A stretch of DNA of 64,000 nt from Kribbella pittospori (GCF_004331465.1 NZ_SJKB01000001.1:1240001-1304000), one strand, 5' to 3'. Shown: positions 35,465 to 44,655, counted from the first letter of the stretch. Program-made: numbers and translations. The notes: generated by a model from the sequence alone, not told the origin.

Positions 35465-36451
35465 TCACCACCCGCGCCGTGCGGCCAGCCAGTCGAGGAA
35501 GGTCCAGGCGTACAGGCGCTGGTGCTCCCGGAGCGCCGGAGTACAGCCAGGCGGAGGTGCGAGGTCGGCGTTCCGCATCATGTACGCCGCGATGGCGCCG
35601 ACGAAGCAGTCGAGATGATCGGCGGGTGCGTCCGCGGTCAGTGGATTGGTGCGGACCGCGGTGAACGTGTCGATGCCTTGGTACTGCGCGATCGGCAGCA
35701 GACACAGCCAGTCCATCCAGCGCGGGCCGAGAGCGAGCCAGTTCCAGTCCACCGTCCAGCAGGTGCCGGCGTCGTCGAGCAGCAGGTTGTCCGGCCGCAG
35801 GTCACCATGGGTCGCCGTGTCACCGGCGAACGCCTCCGGCGCGAGCTGCATCAGGTCGGCGAGCTCGGGCAGGATCCGGGGCACCCAGGGCTGCAGGCGC
35901 TCGGGCAGCGGGCGGTCGCCGGCGATGATCTGCGCCGGGACCTCGAGCGGCGACTCGTCACCTGCCAGGTCGTCGAGGAAGGGGTCGAGTCCGGCGAGCG
36001 GACTCGGATCCATCACTTCCGCGATCCGCTCCCAGGTTTCCGTCACGAGCGCGAAGTCCTGGACCGACCAAGGCGCCCCCGGCATCCGGCCGGCCACCCA
36101 CTCGGCCACCACCGCGAACCACTTCCGCTCGTCCGCCACCGCGTGGGCGGTGCCGAGGATGGCGGGGACCTGGATGGCGGACGGGAGTTGGGGAACGATC
36201 TCGGCCTCGCGTTGGTACGCGTCGTAAGCGTGCCTGGTCTCGTCGGACGCCTTGACGAAGACCCGGCGGCCGTCGGCCAGCCGGACCGGCGCCGCGAAAC
36301 CACTGGTGAATCCTGAGCCGACCGACGGCCCGGCCGCCGCGATCTCGGTGCCGAGGGCAACGGCAAGTGCCTCGTGCAGGGCAGCGGGGAGGGTGTCCCA
36401 ACTCGGTCGCAGTGAGGTTGCGGTGTAGTCGACGTCCGGCGCTCCGCTCAT
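35465..36451 (-). CDS. aminoglycoside phosphotransferase-fold kinase
   Basis: 328-aa APH/choline-kinase-like protein. The nucleotide-binding lysine is likely in RVFVKASDE, the catalytic loop is THGDLRPDNLLLDDAG (Asp and Asn present) and the metal-binding Asp is in WTVDWNWLALG. It phosphorylates an unknown small molecule; similar genes are frequent in actinomycetes and most are not resistance genes. ATG 36451 starts MSGAPDVDYTATSLRPSW. The very long minus-strand frame continuing to 38629 is an antisense shadow of hrpB. Confidence 0.83.
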   Translation of the reverse strand: MSGAPDVDYTATSLRPSWDTLPAALHEALAVALGTEIAAAGPSVGSGFTSGFAAPVRLADGRRVFVKASDETRHAYDAYQREAEIVPQLPSAIQVPAILGTAHAVADERKWFAVVAEWVAGRMPGAPWSVQDFALVTETWERIAEVMDPSPLAGLDPFLDDLAGDESPLEVPAQIIAGDRPLPERLQPWVPRILPELADLMQLAPEAFAGDTATHGDLRPDNLLLDDAGTCWTVDWNWLALGPRWMDWLCLLPIAQYQGIDTFTAVRTNPLTADAPADHLDCFVGAIAAYMMRNADLAPPPGCTPALREHQRLYAWTFLDWLAARRGW

Positions 36452-36562
36452 GCCCCCAGACCCTAGAGCAGAGTCCACGCGCAAGGCGATGTTCGACTCC
36501 GGGCTTTGGTGGCTTGGGTGAATCCGCCTGCGGGTGGGTGGGGTTCTGCGGTCGTGGTCGGT

Positions 36563-36568
36563 TAGCGT
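36563..36568 (+). promoter_or_regulatory. -10 element of hrpB (leaderless start)
   Basis: TAGCGT is 6 nt before GTG 36575, with no ribosome site. A G-rich run (GGGTGGGTGGGG) lies about 20-30 bp upstream. Confidence 0.45.
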
Positions 36569-36574
36569 CGGGAC

Positions 36575-39127
36575 GTGTTGCTGCCTCAACTGTCGGTGCC
36601 GGGGGCGGATCTGCCTGTGCGGGCGGTCCTGCCGGACGTGGTCGATGCGGTGCGTTCGCGCGGTACGGCGGTGCTGGTTGCGCCGCCTGGATCGGGGAAG
36701 ACCTCGCTGCTGCCGCTTGCGTTGGGCGACGCGCTCGAGGGGACGATCATCGTCGCCGAGCCGCGAAGGATGGCGACCCGCGCGGCTGCGGCCCGGCTGG
36801 CAACGCTGGTCGGCGAACCGCTCGGGCAGCGGATCGGCTACGCGATGCGCGGTGAACGCAGCGGCGGCAAGGGACTTCGTGTCGAGGTGGTGACGACAGG
36901 GCTCCTGGTGCGGCGTCTGCAGCAGAACCCCGACTTGCCGGGTGTCGCCGCGATAGTGATCGACGAGTGCCACGAGCGGCACCTCGATGCCGATCTGCTG
37001 CTCGCGTTCTGCGTCGACATCCGGGCGAATCTTCGCGAAGATCTGGCGATTGTCGCGACCTCGGCCACGCCGGAAACGATCAGGCTGAGCCGCACCTTGG
37101 GTACCGATTGTCCGGCCCCTGTGATCACGGCGTCCGCGGCGCTGTTCGACGTGGCGATCGAGTGGGCCCCGCCACCCGTCGCCGTGCCGCTGCTTCCCGG
37201 TGGGCGGGTCGACCCGCGACTGCTGGATCACGTCGCGGCGGTCGTCCAGCGTGCGCTGACCGAGAACGACGGTGACGTCCTCGTTTTCGTCCCGGGGGAG
37301 GCCGAGATCAGCGGTGTGACTCGCCGGTTGGCCGGTCAGAACGTCCTGCCGTTGTTCGGTCGCCAGTCGAGGGCTGAACAAGAGCGCGCGCTGGCGCCGG
37401 CCGCCACTCGCCGGGTCGTGGTCACGACGTCGGTCGCGGAGAGTTCGCTGACTGTGCCTGGGGTCAGGGTTGTCGTCGACTCGGGTCTTGCCCGGGAGCC
37501 ACGGACCGATCAGTCCCGCGGCCTCGGTGCGTTGGTCACCTGCCGGGTTTCGAGATCGTCGGCCGACCAGCGGGCGGGTCGCGCCGGGCGCGAGGCGCCT
37601 GGCCGGGTCTATCGGTGCTGGTCCGCCACCGACCACTCGCATCTCGACGATCATCCGGCGCCGGAGATCGCGATCGCCGATCTGGCATCCTTCGCCCTCG
37701 ACCTCGCGGCGTGGGGCGCGCCCGCCGGTGACGGACTGACTTTGCTCGAGGCGCCGCCGGCCGTGGCGATGACGACGGCGACCGAACTGCTGCGCCGCCT
37801 CGATGCCCTTGACGACAACGGCCGGATCACCGCGCGAGGACGGCAGATGGCGGCGATCGGGGCGCATCCCCGGTTGGCACGGGCGTTGCTGGACGGGACG
37901 CCGCGGGTCGGCGCCGACCGGGCACGCGAGGTTGTCGCGATGCTGTCGGACGACTCCGGCCGCGACTTCGGCGACGATCTGCCGGCCCGCTGGCGTGCCC
38001 TTCGCCGCGGCGAGGACCGGGGAGCCACGGCCCGCTGGCGAGAAGAGACGAAGCGCCTCAGCCGCAGCGCGACGACGGGCGACCCGTTGGGTGGAGACGG
38101 AGTGCGGCCGGCGCTTGATGGGCCGACTCATCGCGGCACACGCGGAGTACCGGATGATCTTGCGGTAGGGACTGTGGTGGGGCTGGCGTATCCGGATCGG
38201 ATCGCGCGAGTCCGGGCGGCCGACTCGGCGACGTACCAGATGTCTGGTGGCACGGGTGCTGCGCTGGATCCACAGTCGCCGTTGCGAACCACGACCTGGC
38301 TGGCGATCGCCGCGGCTGACCGGGCACCCGGTCGCGCCGACGCCAGGATCCGTTCCGCGGCGCCGATCGATGAGCAGACCGCGCGGAACATCGCCGGCGA
38401 CCTTCTCTCGACCACCGACCAGATCCGCTGGGACGACGGCCGGATCGTGACGCGGCGCGTCGAGGCGCTCGGCGCGATCGTGCTCAACGACGTCCCGCTG
38501 GCAAACCCCGACCGGCTGGTCGTCCAGGCGGCCGTCCGCGACGGTATCCGCCGCAGCGGTCTGTCCGTACTGCGCTGGTCGGAGGCCGCACTCGCCTTGA
38601 GGGAGCGGCTCGCGTTCTGCCACGCCCACCTCGGCGCTCCGTGGCCCGCGGTCGACGACGAGGCACTGCTGGCCGATCTCGACGAATGGCTGGGTACCGA
38701 CCTCACCTCGGTGCGCGGCTCGCGCGATCTCGCTCGCATCGACGTGGCTTCAGCGCTCCGGCGACTACTGCCGTGGCCCGCAGCAACCCGGTTCGGCGAG
38801 CTCGCACCGCAACGGCTCCAAGTGCCATCAGGCTCCGAGGTACGACTCGCGTACGACGGTGTCGAGCCGCCAGTCCTCGCAGTGAAGCTGCAGGAGGTCT
38901 TCGGCTGGACTGCCACGCCGGCCGTCGCGGACGGTCGTGTCCCGGTCGTCCTGCACCTACTGTCGCCCGCACGGCGTCCGGTCGCGATCACGAGCGATCT
39001 CGCCTCTTTCTGGAAGCAGGGCTATCCCCAGGTCCGAGCCGACCTGCGAGCCCGCTACCCCCGCCATCCGTGGCCGGAAGATCCCCTCACCGCCATCCCG
39101 ACCAAGCGACCGAAACCTCGCCGGTAA
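36575..39127 (+). CDS. hrpB: HrpB-like ATP-dependent helicase
   Basis: 850-aa DEAH/RHA-family helicase. Walker A is VAPPGSGKTSLLPLAL, motif Ia AEPRRMATRAAAARLA, motif II DECHERHLDADLLLAF (DECH, as in HrpB), motif III ATSATPE, motif V VVTTSVAESSLTVPGVRVVVDSG and motif VI SRSSADQRAGRAGREAPGRVYR. The C-terminal HrpB region ends RYPRHPWPEDPLTAIPTKRPKPR. In E. coli hrpB is dispensable and its RNA substrate is unknown. GTG 36575 is the probable leaderless start. Confidence 0.95.
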   Translation: MLLPQLSVPGADLPVRAVLPDVVDAVRSRGTAVLVAPPGSGKTSLLPLALGDALEGTIIVAEPRRMATRAAAARLATLVGEPLGQRIGYAMRGERSGGKGLRVEVVTTGLLVRRLQQNPDLPGVAAIVIDECHERHLDADLLLAFCVDIRANLREDLAIVATSATPETIRLSRTLGTDCPAPVITASAALFDVAIEWAPPPVAVPLLPGGRVDPRLLDHVAAVVQRALTENDGDVLVFVPGEAEISGVTRRLAGQNVLPLFGRQSRAEQERALAPAATRRVVVTTSVAESSLTVPGVRVVVDSGLAREPRTDQSRGLGALVTCRVSRSSADQRAGRAGREAPGRVYRCWSATDHSHLDDHPAPEIAIADLASFALDLAAWGAPAGDGLTLLEAPPAVAMTTATELLRRLDALDDNGRITARGRQMAAIGAHPRLARALLDGTPRVGADRAREVVAMLSDDSGRDFGDDLPARWRALRRGEDRGATARWREETKRLSRSATTGDPLGGDGVRPALDGPTHRGTRGVPDDLAVGTVVGLAYPDRIARVRAADSATYQMSGGTGAALDPQSPLRTTTWLAIAAADRAPGRADARIRSAAPIDEQTARNIAGDLLSTTDQIRWDDGRIVTRRVEALGAIVLNDVPLANPDRLVVQAAVRDGIRRSGLSVLRWSEAALALRERLAFCHAHLGAPWPAVDDEALLADLDEWLGTDLTSVRGSRDLARIDVASALRRLLPWPAATRFGELAPQRLQVPSGSEVRLAYDGVEPPVLAVKLQEVFGWTATPAVADGRVPVVLHLLSPARRPVAITSDLASFWKQGYPQVRADLRARYPRHPWPEDPLTAIPTKRPKPRR

Positions 39128-39156
39128 GCCGAGTCACCGTGGTTCCGCCTGTGGTT

Positions 39157-39162
39157 TAGCGT
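39157..39162 (+). promoter_or_regulatory. -10 element of TRIC-like gene (leaderless start)
   Basis: TAGCGT is 7 nt before GTG 39170. This favours 39170 over the in-frame GTG at 39161, which lies inside the hexamer. Confidence 0.45.
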
Positions 39163-39169
39163 GCGGCCT

Positions 39170-39787
39170 GTGAGTGGATCCTTGGCCTTGCATGTGCCAG
39201 ACCTGGTCGGCATCTTCGTGTTCGGGATCACCGGCGCGCTGGTCGGCGTACGCAAGAGGCTGGACGTGTTCGGCATCCTGGTGCTTGCCCTGGTCACTGG
39301 GCTGGGCGGCGGCTTCATCCGGGACGTGCTCATCGGCGACACCCCACCGGCCGCGCTGCAGGACTGGCGCTATCTGGTCGTCCCGGTCATCGCCGGGTTG
39401 ATCACGTTCTTCCTCCATCCCGGTATCGGCCGGGTCGAGCGGCTGGTGAACATCTTCGACGCCGCCGGCCTCGCGCTGTTCTGTGTGACCGGTGCGCAGA
39501 AGGCGATCGAGCACGGACTGTCGCCACTGTCGGCCGCGCTGCTCGGCACGATCTCCGGGATCGGCGGCGGCGTGATCCGCGACGTGCTCAGCGGCCGCGT
39601 GCCCGTCGTACTGCGGTCGGAGATCTACGCCACCCCGGCGTTCCTCGGCGCCGGCATCGTCGTCGTCGCGGCAGCCCTGGAGTACGACGCGACGTGGGTA
39701 CCGATCGTCGCCGCAGTGACCTGCTTCGGGATCCGATTGCTCGCCATCCGCCGCGGCTGGAACGCGCCGCTACCCCGCAATCCGTGA
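39170..39787 (+). CDS. TRIC/UPF0126 cation channel-like membrane protein
   Basis: 205-aa membrane protein with about seven helices and the internal duplication typical of the UPF0126 (TRIC) family. The two repeats are marked by GGGFIRDVLIGDTPPAAL (about residue 45) and GGGVIRDVLSGRVPVVLRSEIYATPAF (about 130). Family members form trimeric monovalent-cation channels. The start is taken at GTG 39170 from the promoter position. It converges on the MerR gene with 18 bp of coding overlap (stop 39787; MerR ends at 39770). Confidence 0.88.
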   Translation: MSGSLALHVPDLVGIFVFGITGALVGVRKRLDVFGILVLALVTGLGGGFIRDVLIGDTPPAALQDWRYLVVPVIAGLITFFLHPGIGRVERLVNIFDAAGLALFCVTGAQKAIEHGLSPLSAALLGTISGIGGGVIRDVLSGRVPVVLRSEIYATPAFLGAGIVVVAAALEYDATWVPIVAAVTCFGIRLLAIRRGWNAPLPRNP

Positions 39788-40498
39788 CGGCGGCGCCCAC
39801 CCGTTGACGACGGCGAGCAGCTCCAGATAGCGGTCCCACTGCGGGCCGACCTCGGTACGACGAAGCTCGATCAGCCGGTCACGGAACTCCGGATCGTGCC
39901 ACAGCGGGGCGTCCGTCGCGATCGCCCGATACCCCGAGGCCATCCGTCGAACCGCTGCCCGGAAGTCCTCGTCCTGGACGAGCGCGGCAAGCTCCAACCA
40001 AGCCTCGACCTGCCCCACATCGGCGTCGTCAGCGAGCTCGGGGGTGAGGTTCTGCCGGATCGCGGCGAAGCCTGGACCGTCGCCGAGGACCGCGGTCAGG
40101 AAGTCCGCGATCAAGGTACGGCGTTCGTCCTCGGACTGAGTGGTCAGGTTGTGCATGTGTTCAAGCTCCTCCGGGGTGGAATGGCGCTGAGCGGCGATCG
40201 ACAACACGGCATGGCGCACCCGCAGGCTCTGGATCTCGACGGCCACCGCAGCGGCGTGCGCGGCCAGGACCTCGCCCAGCGTCCGCTCCCGCTCCAGCAC
40301 CGCCCGCACTGTCGGCAGATCGATCCCCAACCCGCGCAACGTCCGAATCAACTCCAGCCGCGCGACAGCATCCGCGTCGTACCGCCGATGCCCGGCAGCG
40401 GATCGATGCGACGCCAGCAAGCCCAACTCGGAGTAGTGGCGCACGGCCTTCACCGAGACTCCACCCAGCCGGGCCAGCTCACCGATCGTGTGCTCCAT
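39770..40498 (-). CDS. MerR-family transcriptional regulator
   Basis: 242-aa regulator. The N-terminal winged HTH is HTIGELARLGGVSVKAVRHYSELGLLASHRSAAGHRRYDADAVARL, then ALERERTLGEV-type dimerisation helix, and a helical effector region of about 130 residues ending WDRYLELLAVVNGWAPPSRIAG. No metal-binding cysteines follow the HTH, so a drug/organic-ligand sensor (TipAL/BmrR-like class) is more likely than a metal sensor. Upstream is a textbook dyad (40512-40532). It lies downstream of the MFS gene, same strand, and may control it. Confidence 0.88.
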   Translation of the reverse strand: MEHTIGELARLGGVSVKAVRHYSELGLLASHRSAAGHRRYDADAVARLELIRTLRGLGIDLPTVRAVLERERTLGEVLAAHAAAVAVEIQSLRVRHAVLSIAAQRHSTPEELEHMHNLTTQSEDERRTLIADFLTAVLGDGPGFAAIRQNLTPELADDADVGQVEAWLELAALVQDEDFRAAVRRMASGYRAIATDAPLWHDPEFRDRLIELRRTEVGPQWDRYLELLAVVNGWAPPSRIAG

Positions 40499-40511
40499 AC
40501 CCACACCTTCA

Positions 40512-40532
40512 CACCTCCCGTTACGGGAGGTG
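40512..40532. promoter_or_regulatory. MerR-type operator/promoter
   Basis: A perfect 9-3-9 inverted repeat, CACCTCCCG-TTA-CGGGAGGTG, 14-34 bp upstream of the MerR start. On the minus strand a TTGCAC -35 (40535-40530) overlaps it and the spacer to the -10 region is about 19 bp, the stretched spacing on which MerR proteins act. This indicates autoregulation. Confidence 0.75.
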
Positions 40533-40538
40533 CAAGCC

Positions 40539-40705
40539 CTAGTGCCCTGCGTCGGAGATCCCTTGGCGCTTGCGGCGCCCAGGCACGCACCTCGCGGCGT
40601 TGGAGAAGCATCCACGATGCTCCGCATCGAGGACGCTTCTCCGCCTTGCGATGCACGCACCTGGACACCGCAATCACTCAAGGGATCTCCGACGCAGGGC
40701 ACTAG
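40539..40705. repeat. long palindromic element 1 (167 bp)
   Basis: Outer arms of 26 bp (40539-40564 and 40680-40705) are perfectly complementary. Inside, pairing continues imperfectly to an apex hairpin CGATGC-TCC-GCATCG (40615-40629) that is exactly at the element centre. The right arm covers the stop codon of the MFS gene. The central 20 bases CCACGATGCTCCGCATCGAG are identical to those in element 2. Confidence 0.88.
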
Positions 40706-41901
40706 TTGTGGGCGAAGCGGGTCTTGGGCCGAGCGAAAGTCGTCGAGACAGCCGCCACCAACGCACAGGCGATCCCGAAGGAGAACGGGACCCAGTACGC
40801 CGTCGAGGGACCCCAGACGTCCACCGCGTGACCCGAGAGGGCGTTTCCGGGAGCCACTCCGAGCAGCATGCCGGTGACGGTCCAGGTGATCGCCTCGGTC
40901 AGCCGCTGCGGCGGAACCCACTCCTCGACGCAGGCGGTGACGGCGACCATCGTCGGCGCAATGGTGAGACCGCAGCAGAACAGGACCACTCCGAGGACCA
41001 GCACGCTGTTGACCCAGGGGAGTGGCGCCAGGGTGATCGCGAGGAACACCGTGCCGAACAGCAGCCGCCGCTCTACCGGAGCCCGCCAATGCACCGAGCC
41101 GTACCAGAGGCCGGCCAGCAAGCTGCCGAACGCCCACACGGCCAGTACGACGCCGGAGAGCTCGGCCTGGCCCTTCTCGGTGGTGAACGCGATCGTGACC
41201 ACCTCGGCACCACCGAGGGTCGCGCCGAGTCCGAGACCGATCAGGCTGAGCAGCAGGATCGAGAGCCAGGGGAGTGGTGCCTGCTCTTTGCCATGGGCCT
41301 TGCCCCGGCCGGGCGGGTCGGAGGCGCGCAGCAGCGCCAGCCAGATCCCGCCGGCCAGTCCCAGCAGTCCGGCCGCCGACAGAGCGGCGTACGGGCTGAC
41401 CTGGGTGGCGAGCGCGGTCACGACGACCGGACCGACAACGAAGACGACCTCGTCGCCGACCGCCTCGAGCGCGAACGCCGTCTGCAGCGCCCGGCCACGG
41501 CCGAGCAGATGCGTCCAGCGGGCCCGGACGAACGAGCCGACCTGCGGGCGGGTGCCACCGGCAACGAACGAGAGCACGTACAGGACCCAGATGGGTGCGT
41601 CGGCACGCACCGCGACGAGGAGAAACGCGAGCGCGACCGTGCAGACGATCGAACCGGCCAGCAGCAGCGTCCGCTGGCCGAAACGATCGACCAGCCGTCC
41701 CTGGATCGGACCGGTGACTGCGCCGGCGACGACACCGACACCGGACACCGCGCCGGCCAGGCCGTACGAGCCGGTCTCGCGGGCGATCAGGATGACGGTG
41801 CCCAGGCCGAGCATCGAGATCGGCATACGCCCGAGGATCCCGGCGGTGAAGAACGCACTGGCACCGGGACGGCGCATGAGATGGACATAAGGCTTGAGCA
41901 T
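40702..41901 (-). CDS. MFS transporter
   Basis: 399-aa major-facilitator protein with 12 predicted helices in two halves. The loop 2-3 motif GRLVDRFGQRTLLLAGS is present, and a central cytoplasmic loop (RASDPPGRGKAHGKEQAP) separates the halves. Likely an exporter; substrate unknown. ATG 41901 starts MLKPYVHLMRRPGASAFFTAG. It is bracketed by the two long palindromes, one over its stop codon and one 18 bp before its start. The downstream MerR gene on the same strand is the obvious candidate regulator. Confidence 0.88.
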   Translation of the reverse strand: MLKPYVHLMRRPGASAFFTAGILGRMPISMLGLGTVILIARETGSYGLAGAVSGVGVVAGAVTGPIQGRLVDRFGQRTLLLAGSIVCTVALAFLLVAVRADAPIWVLYVLSFVAGGTRPQVGSFVRARWTHLLGRGRALQTAFALEAVGDEVVFVVGPVVVTALATQVSPYAALSAAGLLGLAGGIWLALLRASDPPGRGKAHGKEQAPLPWLSILLLSLIGLGLGATLGGAEVVTIAFTTEKGQAELSGVVLAVWAFGSLLAGLWYGSVHWRAPVERRLLFGTVFLAITLAPLPWVNSVLVLGVVLFCCGLTIAPTMVAVTACVEEWVPPQRLTEAITWTVTGMLLGVAPGNALSGHAVDVWGPSTAYWVPFSFGIACALVAAVSTTFARPKTRFAHN

Positions 41902-41918
41902 GAGAGACCGGCAACACC

Positions 41919-42087
41919 TTAGGGCATGTCCCCTTACTCCCCGCCTACTGCGCGGCACTCGGCACGGCACCTCGCCGCACTGGCGCAAAGGCCACGATGC
42001 TCCGCATCGAGACCTTCGCTCCAGCACGCCGATGCACCGCACCGAGCACCTGCTCGCGACGGCGCGGAGTAAGGGGACATGCCCTAA
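41919..42087. repeat. long palindromic element 2 (169 bp)
   Basis: Outer arms of 22 bp (41919-41940 and 42066-42087) are perfectly complementary and differ in sequence from those of element 1. After one mismatch four more base pairs follow. The apex CGATGC-TCC-GCATCG is at 41995-42009, within 1 bp of the centre. It fills most of the divergent region between the MFS gene and ferrochelatase. Confidence 0.88.
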
Positions 42088-42114
42088 CTGTTGGCGGTCT
42101 GAGAAACTCGGAAT

Positions 42115-43194
42115 ATGCCGTTGCCCCAGTCGCCTGCTGCTGTTCCGTACGACGCCGTCCTGCTGCTGTCCTTCGGAGGTCCCGAGAAGCCCGAGGACGT
42201 GCTGCCGTTCCTGCAGAACGTGACCCGCGGCCGGGGCATCCCGGACGAGCGGCTGAAGGAGGTCGGCGAGCACTACTACGCGTTCGGCGGGAAGAGCCCG
42301 ATCAACGACCAGAACCGGGCCCTGCTCGAGGCGTTGCGGGCGTCGTTCGACGAGATCGGCCTGGATCTGCCGATCTACTGGGGCAACCGCAACTGGACGC
42401 CGTACCTGACCGACACGATGCGCCAGATGGCCGCCGACGGCATCCGCCGGGCGGTGGTGATCGTCACGTCGGCCTATCCGTCGTACTCCGGCTGCCGGCA
42501 GTACCGCGAGAACCTCGAGGACGCGGCCAAGCAGGTCCCGGACGCGCCGCGGATCGACAAGCTCCGGCACTACGCGAACCATCCCGGCTTCGTCGGATCG
42601 TTCGTCGAGTCGACCGCCGAGGCACTGAGCAAGCTCCCCGAGGGGTCCGCGATCGCCTACGTGACCCACTCGATCCCGACCGCGATGAACGCGACCAGCG
42701 GACCGGACGGCAACGGGTACGTCGACTGGCACCTGGACGTGGCCGCGGAGATCACTGCCGAGCTCGAGCGTCGTACTGGGACGACCCGGCGGACCGACCT
42801 GGTCTACTGCTCGCGCTCGGGTCCACCGCAGGTGCCGTGGCTCGAGCCGGACATCAACGACCACCTGGAGACCCTTGCGAACGAGGGTGTGCCGGGCGTG
42901 GCCGTCGTACCGATCGGGTTCGTCAGTGACCACATGGAGGTCATCTACGACCTCGACACCGAGGCCGCCAGGACGGCCGAGAAGCTTGGGCTGCCGATGG
43001 CCCGGGCCGCGACACCCGGGACCGACCCGCAGTTCGTCACGATGCTGCGCGACCTGGTCGTGGAGCGGGCCGCGGCCGAACGCGGCGAGGAGCCGGCCCG
43101 ACCCTGCGTCGGCAAGCTCGGCCCGGGCTGGGACGACTGCCGCCACGACTGCTGCCCACCCCTGCGCCGACCAACTGCCAAGGAAGCCGTATGA
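42115..43194 (+). CDS. hemH: ferrochelatase (HemH/CpfC-type)
   Basis: 359-aa ferrochelatase inserting Fe(II) into (copro)porphyrin. Actinobacterial enzymes usually act on coproporphyrin III. Motifs: [53 protein letters not shown] with the active-site His, and [19 protein letters not shown] with the Glu. The C-terminus [19 protein letters not shown] supplies cysteines expected for a [2Fe-2S] cluster in actinobacterial ferrochelatases. ATG 42115 starts just beyond palindrome 2. It overlaps suhB by ATGA. Confidence 0.95.
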   Translation: MPLPQSPAAVPYDAVLLLSFGGPEKPEDVLPFLQNVTRGRGIPDERLKEVGEHYYAFGGKSPINDQNRALLEALRASFDEIGLDLPIYWGNRNWTPYLTDTMRQMAADGIRRAVVIVTSAYPSYSGCRQYRENLEDAAKQVPDAPRIDKLRHYANHPGFVGSFVESTAEALSKLPEGSAIAYVTHSIPTAMNATSGPDGNGYVDWHLDVAAEITAELERRTGTTRRTDLVYCSRSGPPQVPWLEPDINDHLETLANEGVPGVAVVPIGFVSDHMEVIYDLDTEAARTAEKLGLPMARAATPGTDPQFVTMLRDLVVERAAAERGEEPARPCVGKLGPGWDDCRHDCCPPLRRPTAKEAV

Positions 43195-43991
43195 CGACCG
43201 AGAACCCCCAAGACCTCCTCAAGCTCGCGGTGGAGGTGGCGGAGGAGGCGGCCCGGCTCATCGTCGAACGCCGCCGCGGCACCATCACCGTCGCCGACAC
43301 CAAGAGCACGGTCACCGATGTCGTCACCGCCGTGGACCGCGAATCCGAGGAACTGATCCGGGCGCGGATCCTGCAGGCCCGGCCGGACGACTCGTTCCTC
43401 GGCGAGGAGGGTGACGACGTCGCCGGCTCGAGCGGCGTGCGGTGGGTCGTCGACCCGATCGACGGCACGGTCAACTACCTGTACGACCTCCCGACGTACG
43501 CCGTCTCGATCGCGGTCGAGTACGACGGGACGACGGTCGCCGGTGTCGTCGTCGATGCCCCGAAGGGCGAGGTGTTCACCGCCACGAAGGGTGGCGGCGC
43601 GTTCGTGGACGGCAAGCCGATCCGGGTCTCGGGCTGCACCGACCTGAGTACCGCGCTGGTCGGGACCGGATTCGGGTACGACGCCGACCGCCGCCAGGTG
43701 CAGGCCGAGGTCGTCCAGCACCTGATCACCAAGGTCCGCGACATCCGCCGGATCGGGGTCGGCGCACTCGACCTCTGCTATGTCGCCTGCGGCCGGCTGG
43801 ATGCGGTCTACGAACGCGGACTGAATCCGTGGGACTACGGAGCGGGTGCGCTGATCGCGGCCGAGGCCGGTGGGACCATCGGCGGTCTGCATGGCGCCCC
43901 GGTCTCGCCGGAGATGTCGATCGCGACCAGTCCGGCGCTGTTCGGCCCGTTCCACGATCTGCTCGCCGAGGCGAACCCGTTGCGCGCGTAG
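43191..43991 (+). CDS. suhB: inositol monophosphatase family protein
   Basis: 266-aa IMPase/SuhB-like Mg-dependent phosphatase. Metal motifs: [25 protein letters not shown] and [17 protein letters not shown], with the family start [19 protein letters not shown]. It occupies the Rv2701c (suhB) position of the conserved block downstream. Its ATG overlaps the ferrochelatase stop, an operon link to haem synthesis that differs from M. tuberculosis. Confidence 0.93.
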   Translation: MTTENPQDLLKLAVEVAEEAARLIVERRRGTITVADTKSTVTDVVTAVDRESEELIRARILQARPDDSFLGEEGDDVAGSSGVRWVVDPIDGTVNYLYDLPTYAVSIAVEYDGTTVAGVVVDAPKGEVFTATKGGGAFVDGKPIRVSGCTDLSTALVGTGFGYDADRRQVQAEVVQHLITKVRDIRRIGVGALDLCYVACGRLDAVYERGLNPWDYGAGALIAAEAGGTIGGLHGAPVSPEMSIATSPALFGPFHDLLAEANPLRA

Positions 43992-44286
43992 ATGTCGCTG
44001 AGTGCACGTTGCTGCGCAGGAGTGCGCACTAACGAGCAATTCGGTGTTCGGTCCTGACATTTGTGGAGACACGCGGGTCAATACATGGACCCCAACGCGC
44101 GCGTAGGGCCCTTCATAGGGCACAATCCCGTCCTCGGGAACGGTAGTTGCCGGTCCCGGCCTGACTGTCAAGGGTTTCGGGGGACGAAGATTCAGCGCGG
44201 TGCTCTGGCGCGGAATTTCTCGGCCGCTTTACCCGTTCAAGGGCTCAGCAGGCAACACCACGGGTACGAAGAGGGCAGGAAACACC
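43992..44286 (+). promoter_or_regulatory. leader/promoter region of DUF4193 gene
   Basis: 295 bp without a gene. Near the suhB end is a small dyad GTGCAC.../GTGCGCAC around 44001-44029. The rest contains several GGCCC/CCGG blocks and an AGGA ribosome site at the gene start; I could not place a promoter confidently. Confidence 0.35.
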
Positions 44287-44586
44287 ATGGCGACTGATTA
44301 CGACGCCCCGCGCAAGACGGACGAGGACGCATCCGAAGAGTCGATCGAGGAACTGAAGACTCGCCGTCACGACAAGAACTCCGGCAAGGTCGACGAGGAC
44401 GAGGCCGAGGCCGCCGAGAGCTTCGAGCTGCCCGGTGCCGACCTGAGCCACGAAGAGCTGGCGGTGCGGGTGCTCCCGCGCCAGGCCGACGAGTTCACCT
44501 GTTCGAGCTGCTTCCTGGTTCACCACCGCAGTCAGCTCGCCGACACGAAGAACGGGCAGCTGATCTGCCGCGACTGCGCAGCCTGA
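44287..44586 (+). CDS. DUF4193 protein
   Basis: 99-aa acidic protein: MATDYDAPRKTDEDASEESIEEL at the start and a C-terminal zinc-ribbon-like pair of CxxC motifs (EFTCSSCFLVHHRSQLA and QLICRDCAA). This is the actinobacterial DUF4193 family (Rv2699c-like), conserved but uncharacterised. ATG 44287 is supported by AGGAAAC upstream. A strong terminator follows. Confidence 0.9.
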   Translation: MATDYDAPRKTDEDASEESIEELKTRRHDKNSGKVDEDEAEAAESFELPGADLSHEELAVRVLPRQADEFTCSSCFLVHHRSQLADTKNGQLICRDCAA

Positions 44587-44613
44587 CGCCAGCGCCCTTC
44601 TTCTGCGTGACCC

Positions 44614-44655
44614 ACAGCGGGACCGTTCCCAGACCCCTGGGAACGGTCCCGCTGT
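44614..44655 (+). terminator. terminator of DUF4193 gene
   Basis: An 18-bp perfect stem (44614-44631 with 44638-44655), loop GACCCC, followed by TGTAT. It is 28 bp after the DUF4193 stop and also faces the convergent DUF4235 gene. Confidence 0.82.

Noticed and set aside
35465..38629. 1054-aa minus-strand frame joining the APH-like gene to a region opposite hrpB
   Set aside because: Only the last 328 residues are APH-like, starting at ATG 36451; the rest is Arg-rich shadow of hrpB.
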